DNA from: Atherix ibis
Taxonomy: Eukaryota; Arthropoda; Insecta; Diptera; Athericidae
DNA length: 64,000 nucleotides
NCBI GenBank assembly: GCA_958298945.1
Contig: OY282607.1
Location: 33,141,000 to 33,204,999, forward strand
Reading direction: 5' to 3'
Shown here one piece after another: positions 52,585 to 63,310 of the stretch. The first letter of the stretch is position 1. Each line of letters begins with the position of its first letter. Below the pieces are notes generated by a model, which searched no databases, was not told where the DNA came from, and saw only the letters and a program-made list of their open reading frames with translations. The position numbers and the translations under genes were made by a program.

Positions 52585-53858
52585 GTCAGTTCGGCTGAAA
52601 AGTTTATAAGATAACACAGTAAAAATATTTTTTTTTGCAAAATTCATTTTTATTATTCAACATAGTTGCCTTCGAGGGCGATACAGCGATTATAGCGATC
52701 TACCAACTTTTCGATACCATTTTTATAGTACTCTTTCGGTTTTGCCTCAAAATAGGCCTCAGTTTCGGCAATCGGTCTTAAATTTCTTGCCAGCGAGCAT
52801 TCTCTTGAGGTCTGCAAATAGGAAAAAGTCGCTGGGGGCCAGATCTGGAGAATACGGTGGATGGGGAAGCAATTCGTAGCCCAATTCATTGAGTTTGACC
52901 ATCGTTTTCATCGACTTGTGACACGGTGCATTGTCTTGGTGAAACAACACTTTTTTTTTCTTCAAATGAGACCATTTCTTAGCGATTTCCTTCTTCAAAC
53001 GATCCAATAACGCTATATAATAGTCGCTGTTGATCGTCTGTCCCTTCTGGAGATAGTCAATAAATATTATACCATGCGCATCCCAAAATACAGACGCCAT
53101 CACCTTGCCAGCCGACTGTTGCGTCTTTCCACGCTTTGGATTCAGTTCGTCGCTCGCTCTCCACTCTGCCGACTGCCGATTGGAATCTGGAGTGTAGTGA
53201 CGGAGCCATGTTTCATCCATTGTCACATATCGACGGAAAAATTCGGGTTTATTGCGCTTGAACAGCTCCAAACACTGCTCAGAATCATCAACACGTTGTT
53301 GTTTTTGGTCCACAGTGAGCTCACGCGGCACCCACTTTGCACACAGCTTTCGCATGCCCAAATATTAATGCACGATATGTCCAACACGCTCTTTCGATAT
53401 CTTCAGAGTCTCAGCTATCTCGCTCAACTTTACTTTACGGTCATTTAAAATTATTTTGTGGATTTTTTGATGTTTTCTGCCGTAACCACCTCTTTTGGGC
53501 GTCCACTGCGTTCTGCATCAACTGTGCTCGTACGACAAGTTAAAAATTGACGAAACCAATATTTCACAGTTGAAATAGCTGGAGCAGAGTCCGGATAACG
53601 TTTGTCAAACCATGCTTTGGTTTCCACTGTACTTTTTTCCATCAAAAAGCAATGCTTTATCAATACACGAAATTCGTCTTTATCCATTTTTTTTTTCAAT
53701 AACAAAAGTTGCTTCACTCAAAATGCTATATCTCACGAACCAATCGACCGATTGCTGTCAAATTTTGACAGGAATCATTTGAAGGATGATGCTTTGTGAT
53801 AATTTTTGCAGGAGACCCCATCTAGACGCCAACCTTATGAACTTTTCAGCCGAACTGT
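52585..53858 (-). mobile_element. mariner transposon inserted in the spacer
   Basis: The terminal repeats share cagttcggctgaaaagtt and begin at 52585 (left) and 53858 (right, minus strand). TA lies at 52583-52584 and 53859-53860. The length of 1,274 bp is normal for the family. The protein resembles irritans-type mariners. Confidence 0.88.
52653..53687 (-). pseudogene. Broken irritans-like mariner transposase
   Basis: The frame begins at the Met at 53687 (Met-Asp-Lys-Asp-Glu-Phe) and gives the helix-turn-helix region. At least three lesions are visible. A one-base deletion near 53455 ends the frame after ENIKKSTK. A Glu codon became TAA shortly before GMRKLCAKWVP (near 53366). A frame change near 52765 follows AGKKFKTD. 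The catalytic residues VTMDETW, FHQDNAPCH and YSPDLAPSDFFLF remain. The C-terminus (RYNRCIALEGNYVE) is readable in a third frame down to 52653. Confidence 0.85.
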
Positions 53859-53860
53859 TA

Positions 53861-53879
53861 TGATGATTCCAAAACGCAT
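53861..53879 (-). pseudogene. Possible truncated start of another peptide-family gene
   Basis: Immediately outside the mariner's right TA, the minus strand reads ATGCGTTTTGGAATCATCA (Met-Arg-Phe-Gly-Ile-Ile), like the first codons of the peptide genes. The mariner interrupts it after about six codons. The sequence on the far side (52,582 downward) does not continue as a signal peptide. It may be a chance match. Confidence 0.3.
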
Positions 53880-55039
53880 TTTAATATATTTACCTGAAAA
53901 AATTAGTAAAAAATTCTTCAAAATTTTTTTTCATTTAAATTTCTTTTAACGATTAATATAAGAAAAAAAATCGCATTTAATTATAAATTTTCAAAAATTA
54001 TTATAATGAATATAATAAAAAATATTTAAAAAAATAAAATATTTTAATTAAATGACAAATCTTTTAAAAAATTTTACCTTACAAACTTCTATTACAAATA
54101 ATTCATGCTAGTTTTGATTCCCGACTATTTATATGAAAATTAAATAGAAAAAGTCTTTTATAACACATATTTGAATTTAAAAAAAATTTTATTTGGATTT
54201 TATTGTAAAAAAGAATTTTTTATTGATTTGTGTGTACATACGCATACTGTTTAAATAATATTGTATAATATAGACAATTGTTTAAGAAATACAAATACTG
54301 AATAAACGTTTTAGAAAAATCGAAGGCAAGATTCATCAAAATTCGCTCAGCTTTGCATGATTATATTGAGCTTGACTAAGAAAGTAAATTCGTTATATCT
54401 TTACAAGTATTTCAAGTCAAATAATTTTTATTTTGGCAAAGCTAATGTTTATTAAGATTATTTTTAAATTTTGGAAAAACCAGCTAGACTTATTTTATTA
54501 TAAGAATCGATTAATCGAAAAATACGAATTCCCTATTCGAATAGAAACAAAAATAATATCAAATTAAAATTTTCTTCAAAAAATTTAAAAAAAATTTATT
54601 AATAATAACATAATCATGCCTAAGAATAATGTTGTTAAGCTACAAAATATTTTTGAAATCGATAATTCTTCTACTGTTTTTGAAAAGATGTTTCCTAAAC
54701 GATTATATTTAACTATAAGTGAAAGATATATTGCAGTTCAATAATAATAAAATATTGATCTTATTCTTTAATATAATAAACAAAATGCTCTATCTTACTT
54801 TTGACTATTTATATTTGATTGCCCTATTATTAAACATATTTTATTGTATTTAAAAGAAATTATGTATTTATCAACATAATTATTATAAACTTCTTTTCTT
54901 TTGGTTTCACTAATATAGCGTTTTCCAATATATGTCATGATCTGTCATTTTTTTTCATTGTATTCAGTAATGCTTACAATTTTATCATGGAGAGATATAC
55001 GTAAAAACAACATTTACAAATTATTCAATTTTATTATCA

Positions 55040-55960
55040 AAAAAATCGTTCTCCAATTGCAACTTTTCGTGCACTTTTGCCATTTTATGGTCGTAATAAT
55101 CGTCCAACTGTGCTCGCTATTCGTAGAATTGTTAAAAATTTCGAGCGTACATTTTCTTTACATAATGTTCAAGTGCCAATAAGACAAAAAACCGCTCGAA
55201 GTAATGAAAATATTGTTCCAAGACAAAATCAGCAAATTCATCCATTGGACCACCGTAAACGTCGTGAATGAATTTGCTGATTTTGTCTTGGAACAACTTG
55301 AAAACGATAACGATTTTTTTAAGAAAATCATCTTCTCCGATGAGGCTCACTTTCATCTGAATGGTGCGGTAAATAAACAAAACTGTCGATTCTGGTGCGC
55401 AGAAAATCTACAAATTATTCATGAACACCCATTACATTCACCTAAATTGACAGTTTGGTGTGGTTTTTGGTCTGGTGGAATCATCGGTCCGTACTTCTGG
55501 TAACACCGTTACTGTCAATGAAGAGCGGTATAGATCGATGATAACCAACTTTTTATGGCCGAAATTGGGAGAAGTTGATCTTGACAACATCTGGTTTCAA
55601 CAAGACGGGGCTACGTGCCCCACAGCACGTGCAACAACCGAATTATTGCGAGAAAAGTTTGAAGATTCGATTATTTCAAGAAATTGTGATATTGAATGGC
55701 CTCCAAGAAGTTGTGATTTAACACCATTAGACTATTTCTTGTAGGGTTATTTGAAGTCATTGTTCTTTAGCAATAAACCAGACTCTCTTTAAGCTTTAAA
55801 AGTCAATATTGAACGTGCTATTCATGACATACGACTTGATTTAGTGGAAAAAGTGCTCGAAAATTGGGTTCACCGAATTCGTTCCTGCAAAAGAAGTCGT
55901 GAAGGCCTTTTGAATGACGTTCCATTAGAACTTAATTGTATCGATTGTACTTTACATTAA
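55040..55960 (+). pseudogene. Tc3-like transposase, recently broken
   Basis: Plus-strand text runs in order. RALLPFYGRNNRPTVLAI (near 55060) is in the DNA-binding part. IIFSDEAHFHLNGAVNKQN has the first Asp. TVWCGFWSGGIIGPYF is followed by a frame change at about 55500. WFQQDGATC has the second Asp. WPPRSCDLTPLDYFL has the third Asp and is followed by TAG in place of the usual Trp codon at 55742. A second stop follows in the tail. Part of the coding region (55213-55296) has been turned into an inverted repeat. The ending aaagacacccttt near 56009 resembles this family's terminal repeat. All three catalytic aspartates remain, so the copy is young but inactive. Confidence 0.8.
55213..55296. repeat. 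29-bp-arm inverted repeat inside the transposase
   Basis: Arms 55213-55241 and 55268-55296 (core ttccaagacaaaatcagc and its complement) are perfect, with a 26-base loop. The right arm encodes the normal protein text (EFADFVLEQ). The left arm is therefore an inverted copy of it. Confidence 0.88.
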
Positions 55961-57555
55961 ATAAAAAACATTTCAATTTCCTTAATAATTAGTGTGTTTT
56001 TTTTTAAAGACACCCTTTATCTTATAAATACAATAAGTCGTTTGAATATCGTATGTGGGTTCAAAGTCAATCGTTTGTCAGGATGTAGTCCTAAATAGTG
56101 CATTTACTCTTTTTGAGGAATTGGACTGGTTTAAAGAATTCAATGCGAAGACTAAAATTTATTCTTTTTTGTTCATTTACTTTTAGTCTCCACTTCATGA
56201 ACCAGTTTTTGGGTTCGGGGATATAGTTTTGTAGAATATTAAAAAAGAGAGGGGATTTCCTTGGCTTGTTTTTATAACTGTGTCGTCTGCCCAAGTTGCT
56301 GCGAGGGTGGCAGGGCTATAGATATTATATCGGAACTTTAGATATATATATTGGGAATATTGTGGAGTGTTCAAGATTTACAGACACTTGAAAATATCGT
56401 TGTGAGAGGTATGATTGTATTAGCAGATAGTAAGACAGATTTTAATACAATTAATCTTAAATTTTTGCGTAACCTTTACAATCTAATATATTCTTTCGAT
56501 TATATAACTTGCATGCAATGAAATAAAATGGCATTTACTTCAAAATAATATGTTTTCTATTCCTGGGAATCCCCATTATTACAAAACCAGCAATTTAGTC
56601 TGATCATAAAATAGTGTCCAGTGTTTATACTAAGTGCAATGATTTGTTAGAAGATAGACCTGGTTTTTTTAAATTATTGCATCAAGTAATAGTGTATATT
56701 ATTAAAGAATATTGAATATACATCATCAATTTTTAGCAATATGAAAAAAAACTATAAGTTGGGTGACAAAACTCGCAGGACTTTCATTTAAATCGGAAAA
56801 GTGGAAAACTTTCCGCTGTGCTAATTGAAAAACTACTTGCCAAATTTATCGAAAAATTACTCGTATAACAAAATTAGATCTATTTAAATCGTCAAAGAGT
56901 ATTTGAACTTTTTTTAAATGTATTAAATTATTATGCATTTGTAATTACCAGTACTGCATATAAGAATGCTTCCACAAAAATTTATAAACTATGTGAATTA
57001 TTAATAATATTTTCTTTAGTTATTAGTTATTAAACTATAAAGGGTGTACGGTTCATTAACGTTTACACTGAAACAGAATTGAATTTCCTGCCAGAAATTT
57101 TTTAATAAGATCTTATGACATATTTAAAAATTTTAAAAGTTTATGAAATTTAATTGAATAAACAAAATTTTTAGATATTCATATATGTCAATAAGAAATA
57201 AGTCGTTTCAATTAAATAATTGAAATTGAATATTTTGAATAAACAAAAAAAAACATGCAAATATTGACAGCAAAAATTCCGATCAGTACTTACACATACG
57301 TCATAAAAAAAATTATAACATAACAGTGGAAAATTCCAAATGATATTTTATGTAAATGCTGTAATTTGGAAGATTTGAGTGTAGTCTTAGCTTAAAATTA
57401 TTTAGCAAATAATTGTCTTAAAGTAATAACAATATGAAAATGCTTATTCAGGTGGCAACATAACTCGACATAATATTAACTTAGCATATTTCAACAAATG
57501 TTTATGTTACATGTTCAGGTACTCAAATATATATTTTACAAAATCTATAATTTAC

Positions 57556-57563
57556 TATAAATA
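57556..57563 (+). promoter_or_regulatory. TATA box of peptide gene D
   Basis: TATAAATA, 60 bp upstream of the ATG, identical in position to genes B and C. Confidence 0.6.
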
Positions 57564-57622
57564 GAAACACAATTAGTTTGAAGATTCATGGTCAATTTTC
57601 CAGTTGAACAGAGAACATAAAA

Positions 57623-57801
57623 ATGCGTTTCCAAATTATTATTCTTGCTGTGGCGTTGATTGCTAGTGCTTTTGCTCAGCCAATTATAGGTAAATAATAA
57701 GAATATTTATTATTTTAATATTTTAATAATTAATATTTGTATGTTTGATAGAAAAAAGATCACCACTACCTCCAGCAGTAGTTGCATCCTTACTAGGCTA
57801 G
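57623..57801 (+). CDS. Small secreted peptide precursor D, predicted amidated
   Basis: Exons 57623-57689 and 57752-57801, with a 62-bp GT-AG intron, encode 38 residues. The signal peptide is MRFQIIILAVALIASAFA, the pro-segment QPIIEKR and the peptide SPLPPAVVASLLG before TAG. It appears to encode the same precursor as copy C. Its 5' flank and coding part follow copy C, but from about 57,862 downstream the flank switches to the version next to copy B, so the copy looks like a recombinant. AATAAA at 57867-57872, 65 bases past the stop, is a likely poly(A) signal. Predicted cleavage after Lys-Arg and C-terminal amidation rest on motif rules. The function is unknown. Confidence 0.8.
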
Positions 57802-57866
57802 ACAACGACATATCATTTAATTGAAAAACTGTTGTTCATTGTAACTTTATTGAAATGTGAATAATC

Positions 57867-57872
57867 AATAAA
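57867..57872 (+). terminator. Poly(A) signal of peptide gene D
   Basis: AATAAA lies 65 bases after the stop codon of gene D. Confidence 0.5.
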
Positions 57873-58254
57873 TATACACAAAAATATAAAAACTATTTTA
57901 AAATATTAATTGTATAATTATAAATTTTTGCTAATAGTGAATCCATTTTAACTAAAACTTCCTTAGATGCTATAAAAAAATTGATTCAGAACATTCTAAA
58001 TAATAATATAAGCTATCGTCAAGTAATATCTTTCAATTGGATATAGGCGCAAGTTAATTATTATACGATTGTGCTTATAAATTTGCAAAAATAATAACAT
58101 CAAGGTAGTGGTATTTTTTATTTAATTTTTGGTACATTTATTCAAAAAATCTCGGGGTACTAAAAATAGTAACTAATTATGTAGAGAGAATTTTTAGTTA
58201 TTTTGCTAATTTAATAAAGTAAAATATATTAAATTTAAAATGTTTATGCAAAAT

Positions 58255-58400
58255 ATTAATTTGGTTCACTGCTTTAACGACACTGATTACCCTGTATCTA
58301 GTACACAGTGGTCTTGAGTTCGGATCTAGCCAGTGACATAACCGGTGTACTGGTTAGTTGGGGTTCAAATGGCCTGGGTTGTCGTGAGGCTAAGAATTTA
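58255..58400 (+). repeat. Possible tRNA-derived SINE fragment, right copy
   Basis: Mirror of the 46.5-kb stretch: a box-A-like taacgacactgatta and a box-B-like gagttcggatct. It extends about 45 bases further (to tcgtgaggctaag) than the left copy. Confidence 0.3.
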
Positions 58401-58979
58401 CATTTCAATACAGATATTATTGAAACGGACTTTTAAAAAATCTTGATCGTATACCACAAAAATATTTATTATTACGAAGAAAAACATCCCAAACACGCTT
58501 AAGCAGGAAACATCTCAGAATTCGCTTCGATCATACCATACTAAACTTTTCGGTTGCGTGGCGTATCATTCCTGTAGTGTTCAACTTACTTTCTTTATTA
58601 CCTAAACAAATACATTTATTTAAAAAAATGTGTAGCAGAAATTTATCTATTTCGAAGCTCCTAAACTCAACAACTCCTTTCCCAAGTCATCTTTTTAAAT
58701 TTCTAAAAGAATCTAATATGTTCCATAAAATTTAGCCAAATTAAATTCATCCAGTTTCATTAGGTATGCTGACAATGCCAAAAATTCCAAAAAACCTCAT
58801 GGTCGTGGCGCTAGCTTAACACGGATAATATTTATTATCGTTATAAATTGAAGTCTATCTACACTCATATTCATAAAAATATTGCAAAAAAATATTTGAT
58901 ATTAAAAATTTACTGAATCTTCACATCACAATTAATATTCTTGAATAAAAATATGTTTAATAAAATTATATGATGCTCC

Positions 58980-59136
58980 CTAGCCAAGCAAGCAAGCAAC
59001 CACTCCTGGAGTAGTTGTCTTTTTTCTAAAAATAATCGAATTCATCAATAAAAATTCTTACAACTTATTTTAATTGGCTCTGCAAATACACTGGAAATCA
59101 GTGCTACAACAAAAATAATAATTTGGGGAGACGCAT
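58980..59136 (-). pseudogene. Frameshifted peptide-family copy 2
   Basis: Mirror of the 45.73-kb copy, with the same two extra C bases after Met-Arg-Leu and the same early TAG. The last exon again reads KKTTTPGVVACLLG before TAG. It lies divergent from gene E, with 588 bp between the start codons. Confidence 0.6.
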
Positions 59137-59656
59137 CTTGCAGGTTTTAATTTTTTGATGCGATATTGGAAAAATGTAATAATAATTTATCGTTTTGGCC
59201 ACATAAAATTTACATAAATATTAAGATCGACAATTTTTAATATAAACTAAAATAATTAATTTCTATTGAATTTGTTTAACTTATTGTTTTTATTTAAATT
59301 TATTTGTTGAAAAATGAGATCATTGTAAATCTTAAAAAGAAATAGTATGAAAACTAAGTACTTTAATAAATAAAACTATTTCCGTAGTTCATATTTTGTC
59401 ATAAAGCTTTCCGCAAAAAAAAAGTTTTGTTGCTATATTATTAGTCACGTTTTTTTAAACGAAAACACGATCTAAAAGTTTTCGCTATTGTTTTTATTAA
59501 AACAATATCAAATTCTAAATTTATTATCTTAAAAATTTTCATGGTTTAATAGGATCATAATTTCGGTTTGTTTTTATATGAAAATAAAACGTGGATTTTT
59601 ATCATGATTAAAAAATATTTGAACATACTATGAATTTTATAGGGACTAGAATTACC

Positions 59657-59664
59657 TATAAATT
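59657..59664 (+). promoter_or_regulatory. TATA box of peptide gene E
   Basis: TATAAATT, 61 bp upstream of the ATG. Confidence 0.6.
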
Positions 59665-59724
59665 AGTAACAGTAGCATTGAACAACTCCAGAGTCAATTT
59701 AACAATTAAACGAAAACTATTAAA

Positions 59725-59906
59725 ATGCGTTTCCACCTTATTATTATTCTCGTTGTAGCATTGATTGCTAGTAATATTGCTGAGCCAGTTAAAGGTAAAT
59801 GGAAAATATTTTTGATATGTTCAGTTTTAAATAATTTGTATTTGGATTTTTGTTAGAAAAACGATCAGCTTTGCCCCCAGAAGTACTTGGATCTCTGCTC
59901 GGCTAA
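59725..59906 (+). CDS. Small secreted peptide precursor E, predicted amidated
   Basis: Exons 59725-59794 and 59857-59906, with a 62-bp GT-AG intron (acceptor tttgttag), encode 39 residues. The signal peptide is MRFHLIIILVVALIASNIA, the pro-segment EPVKEKR and the peptide SALPPEVLGSLLG before TAA. It encodes the same precursor as its mirror copy A. The predicted product is a 12-residue amide with one acidic residue and no basic side chain. A divergent frameshifted relative lies upstream and a mariner remnant about 330 bp downstream. The function is unknown. Confidence 0.78.
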
Positions 59907-60229
59907 ATATAACTAAAAACTTCAATTTCTGTTTAAAAGCATGTTAACATATGAAAATTATTTAAAATATAGTTAAAATGCATTAAATAATTTCTGTTAT
60001 TTTATTTATAATTGAATTTAATCGGATATTATTATGAATCACCGAATAATTTGTGTTTCGACTAAAATAATTTGTATTGCGAGTATAAATTAACACATCC
60101 AATGTAAAATAATTAGTTATAGTTGTTTGATTATTTCTAAACTAATTATAAGTAGTAAAAACTATGGGCTGATATTACTGATAACGACCTGGCAATTCCT
60201 CGGATTTCCGCGCCGGTAACTACGCGACC

Positions 60230-60735
60230 ATACTGGGCACGATAGGTGAATTTGTGTTTTTATTGTGATCTACGAAATACCATATGTAACAGTGAATTTT
60301 GGAGTAACAATACGTGTATGTCACAAAATTTGGTATCGAGCTTGTTGAATTCGCAAATTTGATGAGGAACATTCCTTATCATGAATAGAAGCTTTTCGGA
60401 CGCATAAAGCATTTTTTGGAGCGCTCTCAGAAAAATGTGGAACGAGGGCTTTTGTGATGTCAAACCGTCAATTAGCATTGATAGGTTCAGAAAAATAATT
60501 CACTTGATCTAAGTCCGCATGAATTTTTTTTTCCCTCAAGATCAAAAAACACTTGAAGAGACGTCATCTTGGCACTGTCCGTAACATCCAAAGGAGCTGA
60601 AGGTGATTTCAGTTGAAGCCTTCCAACACTATAGTTGCCCAAGGAGACTACTTTAAAGTGGATACCATTAATGTTTAAAAATAAAATAAAATCGTTGCAA
60701 AAAAAAAAATTAATCGTATTCACTTCTTTTGTGTC
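60230..60735 (+). mobile_element. Internally deleted mariner remnant, right copy
   Basis: Mirror of the 44.15-44.66 kb remnant. The plus strand keeps the 5' start (MSQNLVSSLLNSQI, offset by a small insertion) and the C-terminal GTVRNIQ region. The core is missing and stops are frequent. Confidence 0.5.
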
Positions 60736-61330
60736 ACATCATGTAAGTTGGAATTGAATATCTGACAAGCAGAAAATATTGAATTAATTTAATTTTAAGG
60801 ACTATTTAATTAAAGTTTGTATTTCAACATATGGTGGAAAACTGAATCTTCCTAACGACATTGTAACGGGATTTATTGATTTTTGAAAATAGAATAATAT
60901 GAGCCACAAACTTTTCTTTTTTTCTTATACCAATTTTGTGGAAAATTTTATTTTGATTTTATAATTTTATCAATAAATCATAAAGAAATTATAGTTTTTT
61001 TTTAAAGTCAGTAAAAATAGGATATTTTAAGAAACCAAAAGAGAGAAATAATTAAATAATTCTGAAATTTTTTTGCACAATATTAAATACATATTCTATA
61101 AAATATAGAAAAATGATCTCTCAACTAAAACATATTTCAATATTCAAAAGCCTCTATTACATAAACTAATCTAAGTATTAATTGAAGTCATTATCTACAT
61201 TCATATTCATTTAAATGCTTAAAGGTTGCGTTTGCAGAAAAACTATTTGATATTAAAAATTTACTGAATCTTCACATCACAATTAATATTCTTGAACAAA
61301 AATATGTTTAATAAAATTATATGATGCTCC

Positions 61331-61487
61331 CTAGCCTAGCAAGCAAGCAACCACTCCTGGAGTAGTTGTCTTTTTTCTAAAAATAATCGAATTCATCAAT
61401 AAAAATTCTTACAACTTATTTTAATTGGCTCTGCCAATACACTTGAAATCAGTGCTACAACAAAAATAATAATTTGGGGAGACGCAT
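61331..61487 (-). pseudogene. Frameshifted peptide-family copy 3
   Basis: It has the same CCCC frameshift after Met-Arg-Leu as copies 1 and 2, and its last exon again reads GVVACLLG before TAG. It is divergent from gene F, with 1,823 bp between the start codons because of the extra 650-bp segment and other insertions. Confidence 0.6.
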
Positions 61488-63242
61488 CTTGCAGGTTTTT
61501 TGTTCAATTTGGAAAATTGATTCTTGTTGCTTCTATTTAGTTTATTCAAAAACTATGTTAAATCTAAAACTGAAAATAATTTTAATTTTTTTTTTAAGAT
61601 AATTTCGATATGCATCAATATTTTTAGTATCTAAATTGGCATAACGTATTTTTTATGGCATGTTGCACACAAGAAATATCTTCTTAAAGCGCTGAATATT
61701 TGATAATCTTTCCAAAATATTTAACTTTTCTCTTTGTTATTTAATAGTAAGGCTCTAAATATAATCATTTATATTTTACTAAACTAATAGGAAGATATAA
61801 AGTCCAGGTAAAACGTTTATTTTATTGCAAAATATTAAACATTTATTTCAATATTTTATTCTTATCAAACTATAACAACAATTTTTCCAGTAATAGTTGG
61901 ATATAATCGTTTAAAAATATATTGCCGAAAACAGTAGCAGGAATATTTTACAATAGTAAATGTATTTTTTAACACAATTTAAAAAAAAAATAAAAATCGG
62001 AAAAAGTTTTTTTTAATTTTTTAAACAGTTTCCATAAATTGAAGCATTTTTTTCTTTTTTTTCTCATACGAAACATTGTTTTATAAAAAATGTAATTAGT
62101 TGTAGGCAAAAATTATGGAATTTCGATAGAATTTTTTTTTCTTGTAGAATTTTTTTATGTGATATTGGAAAAATTTAATAATAATTTATCGTTTTGGCCA
62201 CATAAAATTTACATAAATATTAAGATCGACAATTTTTAATATAAACTAAAATAATTAATTTCTATTGAATTTCTTAAACTTATTGTTTTTATTTAAATTT
62301 ATTTGTTTGAAAATGAGATCATTTTAAACCTTAAAAAGAAATAGTATAAAAACTAAGTACTTTAATAAATAAAACTATTTCCGTAGTTCATAATTTGTCA
62401 TGAAGCTTTTGGCAAAAATTCATAAAATGTATGCAAGTCTTAATAATACTACATTATTAGTGAAGTTTTTTTGAACAAAGATACGATCTAAAAGTTTTTA
62501 TTTTTATTTTTTTTTTTTAAATAATATCAGATTCAAAATTTATTATCTTGAAAAATTTACATGGTTTAATGGGATAATAATTTCAATTTCTTTTTATATA
62601 ATAAGAAACCGTGCATTTTTATCATAATAAAAAATACTTTAATATAGTATCTCATTATTAAGATTTTTTTTATTTAATTGCCACTAGATATAAAAAAATG
62701 ATACTGAAGGATTTCTTAGATTACAATAATGGAATTGTGTAGATATTAAATTTATATTATTTATTTGTAGATTATCTATCGCGTGTTCGTTTGGTAAAAT
62801 CATAATATATTTATGAGTTATATCTGAATGGTCTTATAAAAATTTCATCAATATTTGTATAGTTAAATTTTTACAGATATATACATAAAACCAAATAAAT
62901 TTCATAGCCTATGAAATTTATTTACTTTTATTTCTTATATCGCAGTTGAAGTTACAATACCAAAAATTGCCTAAGATATAGAAACCAAAATTTCACTCTA
63001 ATTGAAAAAAAAATACATTAACTAGGAAAACAAATAAATAAAAAAAATATAATAAATACACTTTCCCGGAACTACTTTTTAAAACATCAATTAATCAATA
63101 TTGACTTATCAAGTAGTACAAGGTGATATAATTTAAGTAAATATTAGTTTCATTTAATTCTGTTTAAACAATTGTTTACTCGTATATCATTAGATCAAAA
63201 ATTACAAAATAAGTTAGGAATCTTATAGGAACTATAATTTCC

Positions 63243-63250
63243 TATAAAAT
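63243..63250 (+). promoter_or_regulatory. TATA box of peptide gene F
   Basis: TATAAAAT, 61 bp upstream of the ATG. Confidence 0.6.
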
Positions 63251-63310
63251 AGTAACAATAGCATTGAACAACTCCAGAGTCAATTTAACAATTAAACGAA
63301 AACTATTAAA

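Larger units (their letters stand above)
54250..61190. repeat. Right arm of the large inverted repeat
   Basis: This arm is the reverse complement of the left arm in blocks: 54.25-54.86 kb pairs with 48.53-49.39 kb, and 56.42-61.19 kb pairs with 51.02-49.4 kb and then 46.9-43.69 kb. A Tc3-like element and neighbouring DNA (about 54.96-56.4 kb) have no mirror in the left arm. The arm carries peptide genes D and E and frameshifted copy 2. The many small differences between the arms argue against a simple assembly duplicate. Confidence 0.85.

Noticed and set aside
43690..61190. The inverted repeat as a pure assembly artefact
   Set aside because: The arms differ by many substitutions, indels and transposon content, and one arm contains a recombinant gene. 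A simple duplicated contig would be nearly identical. Long reads are still the proper test.
45726..61487. Calling the three CCCC-bearing relatives intact coding genes
   Set aside because: The ATG frame stops after ten codons, and no GT-AG choice I tried joined the signal-peptide frame to the Leu-Leu-Gly frame.
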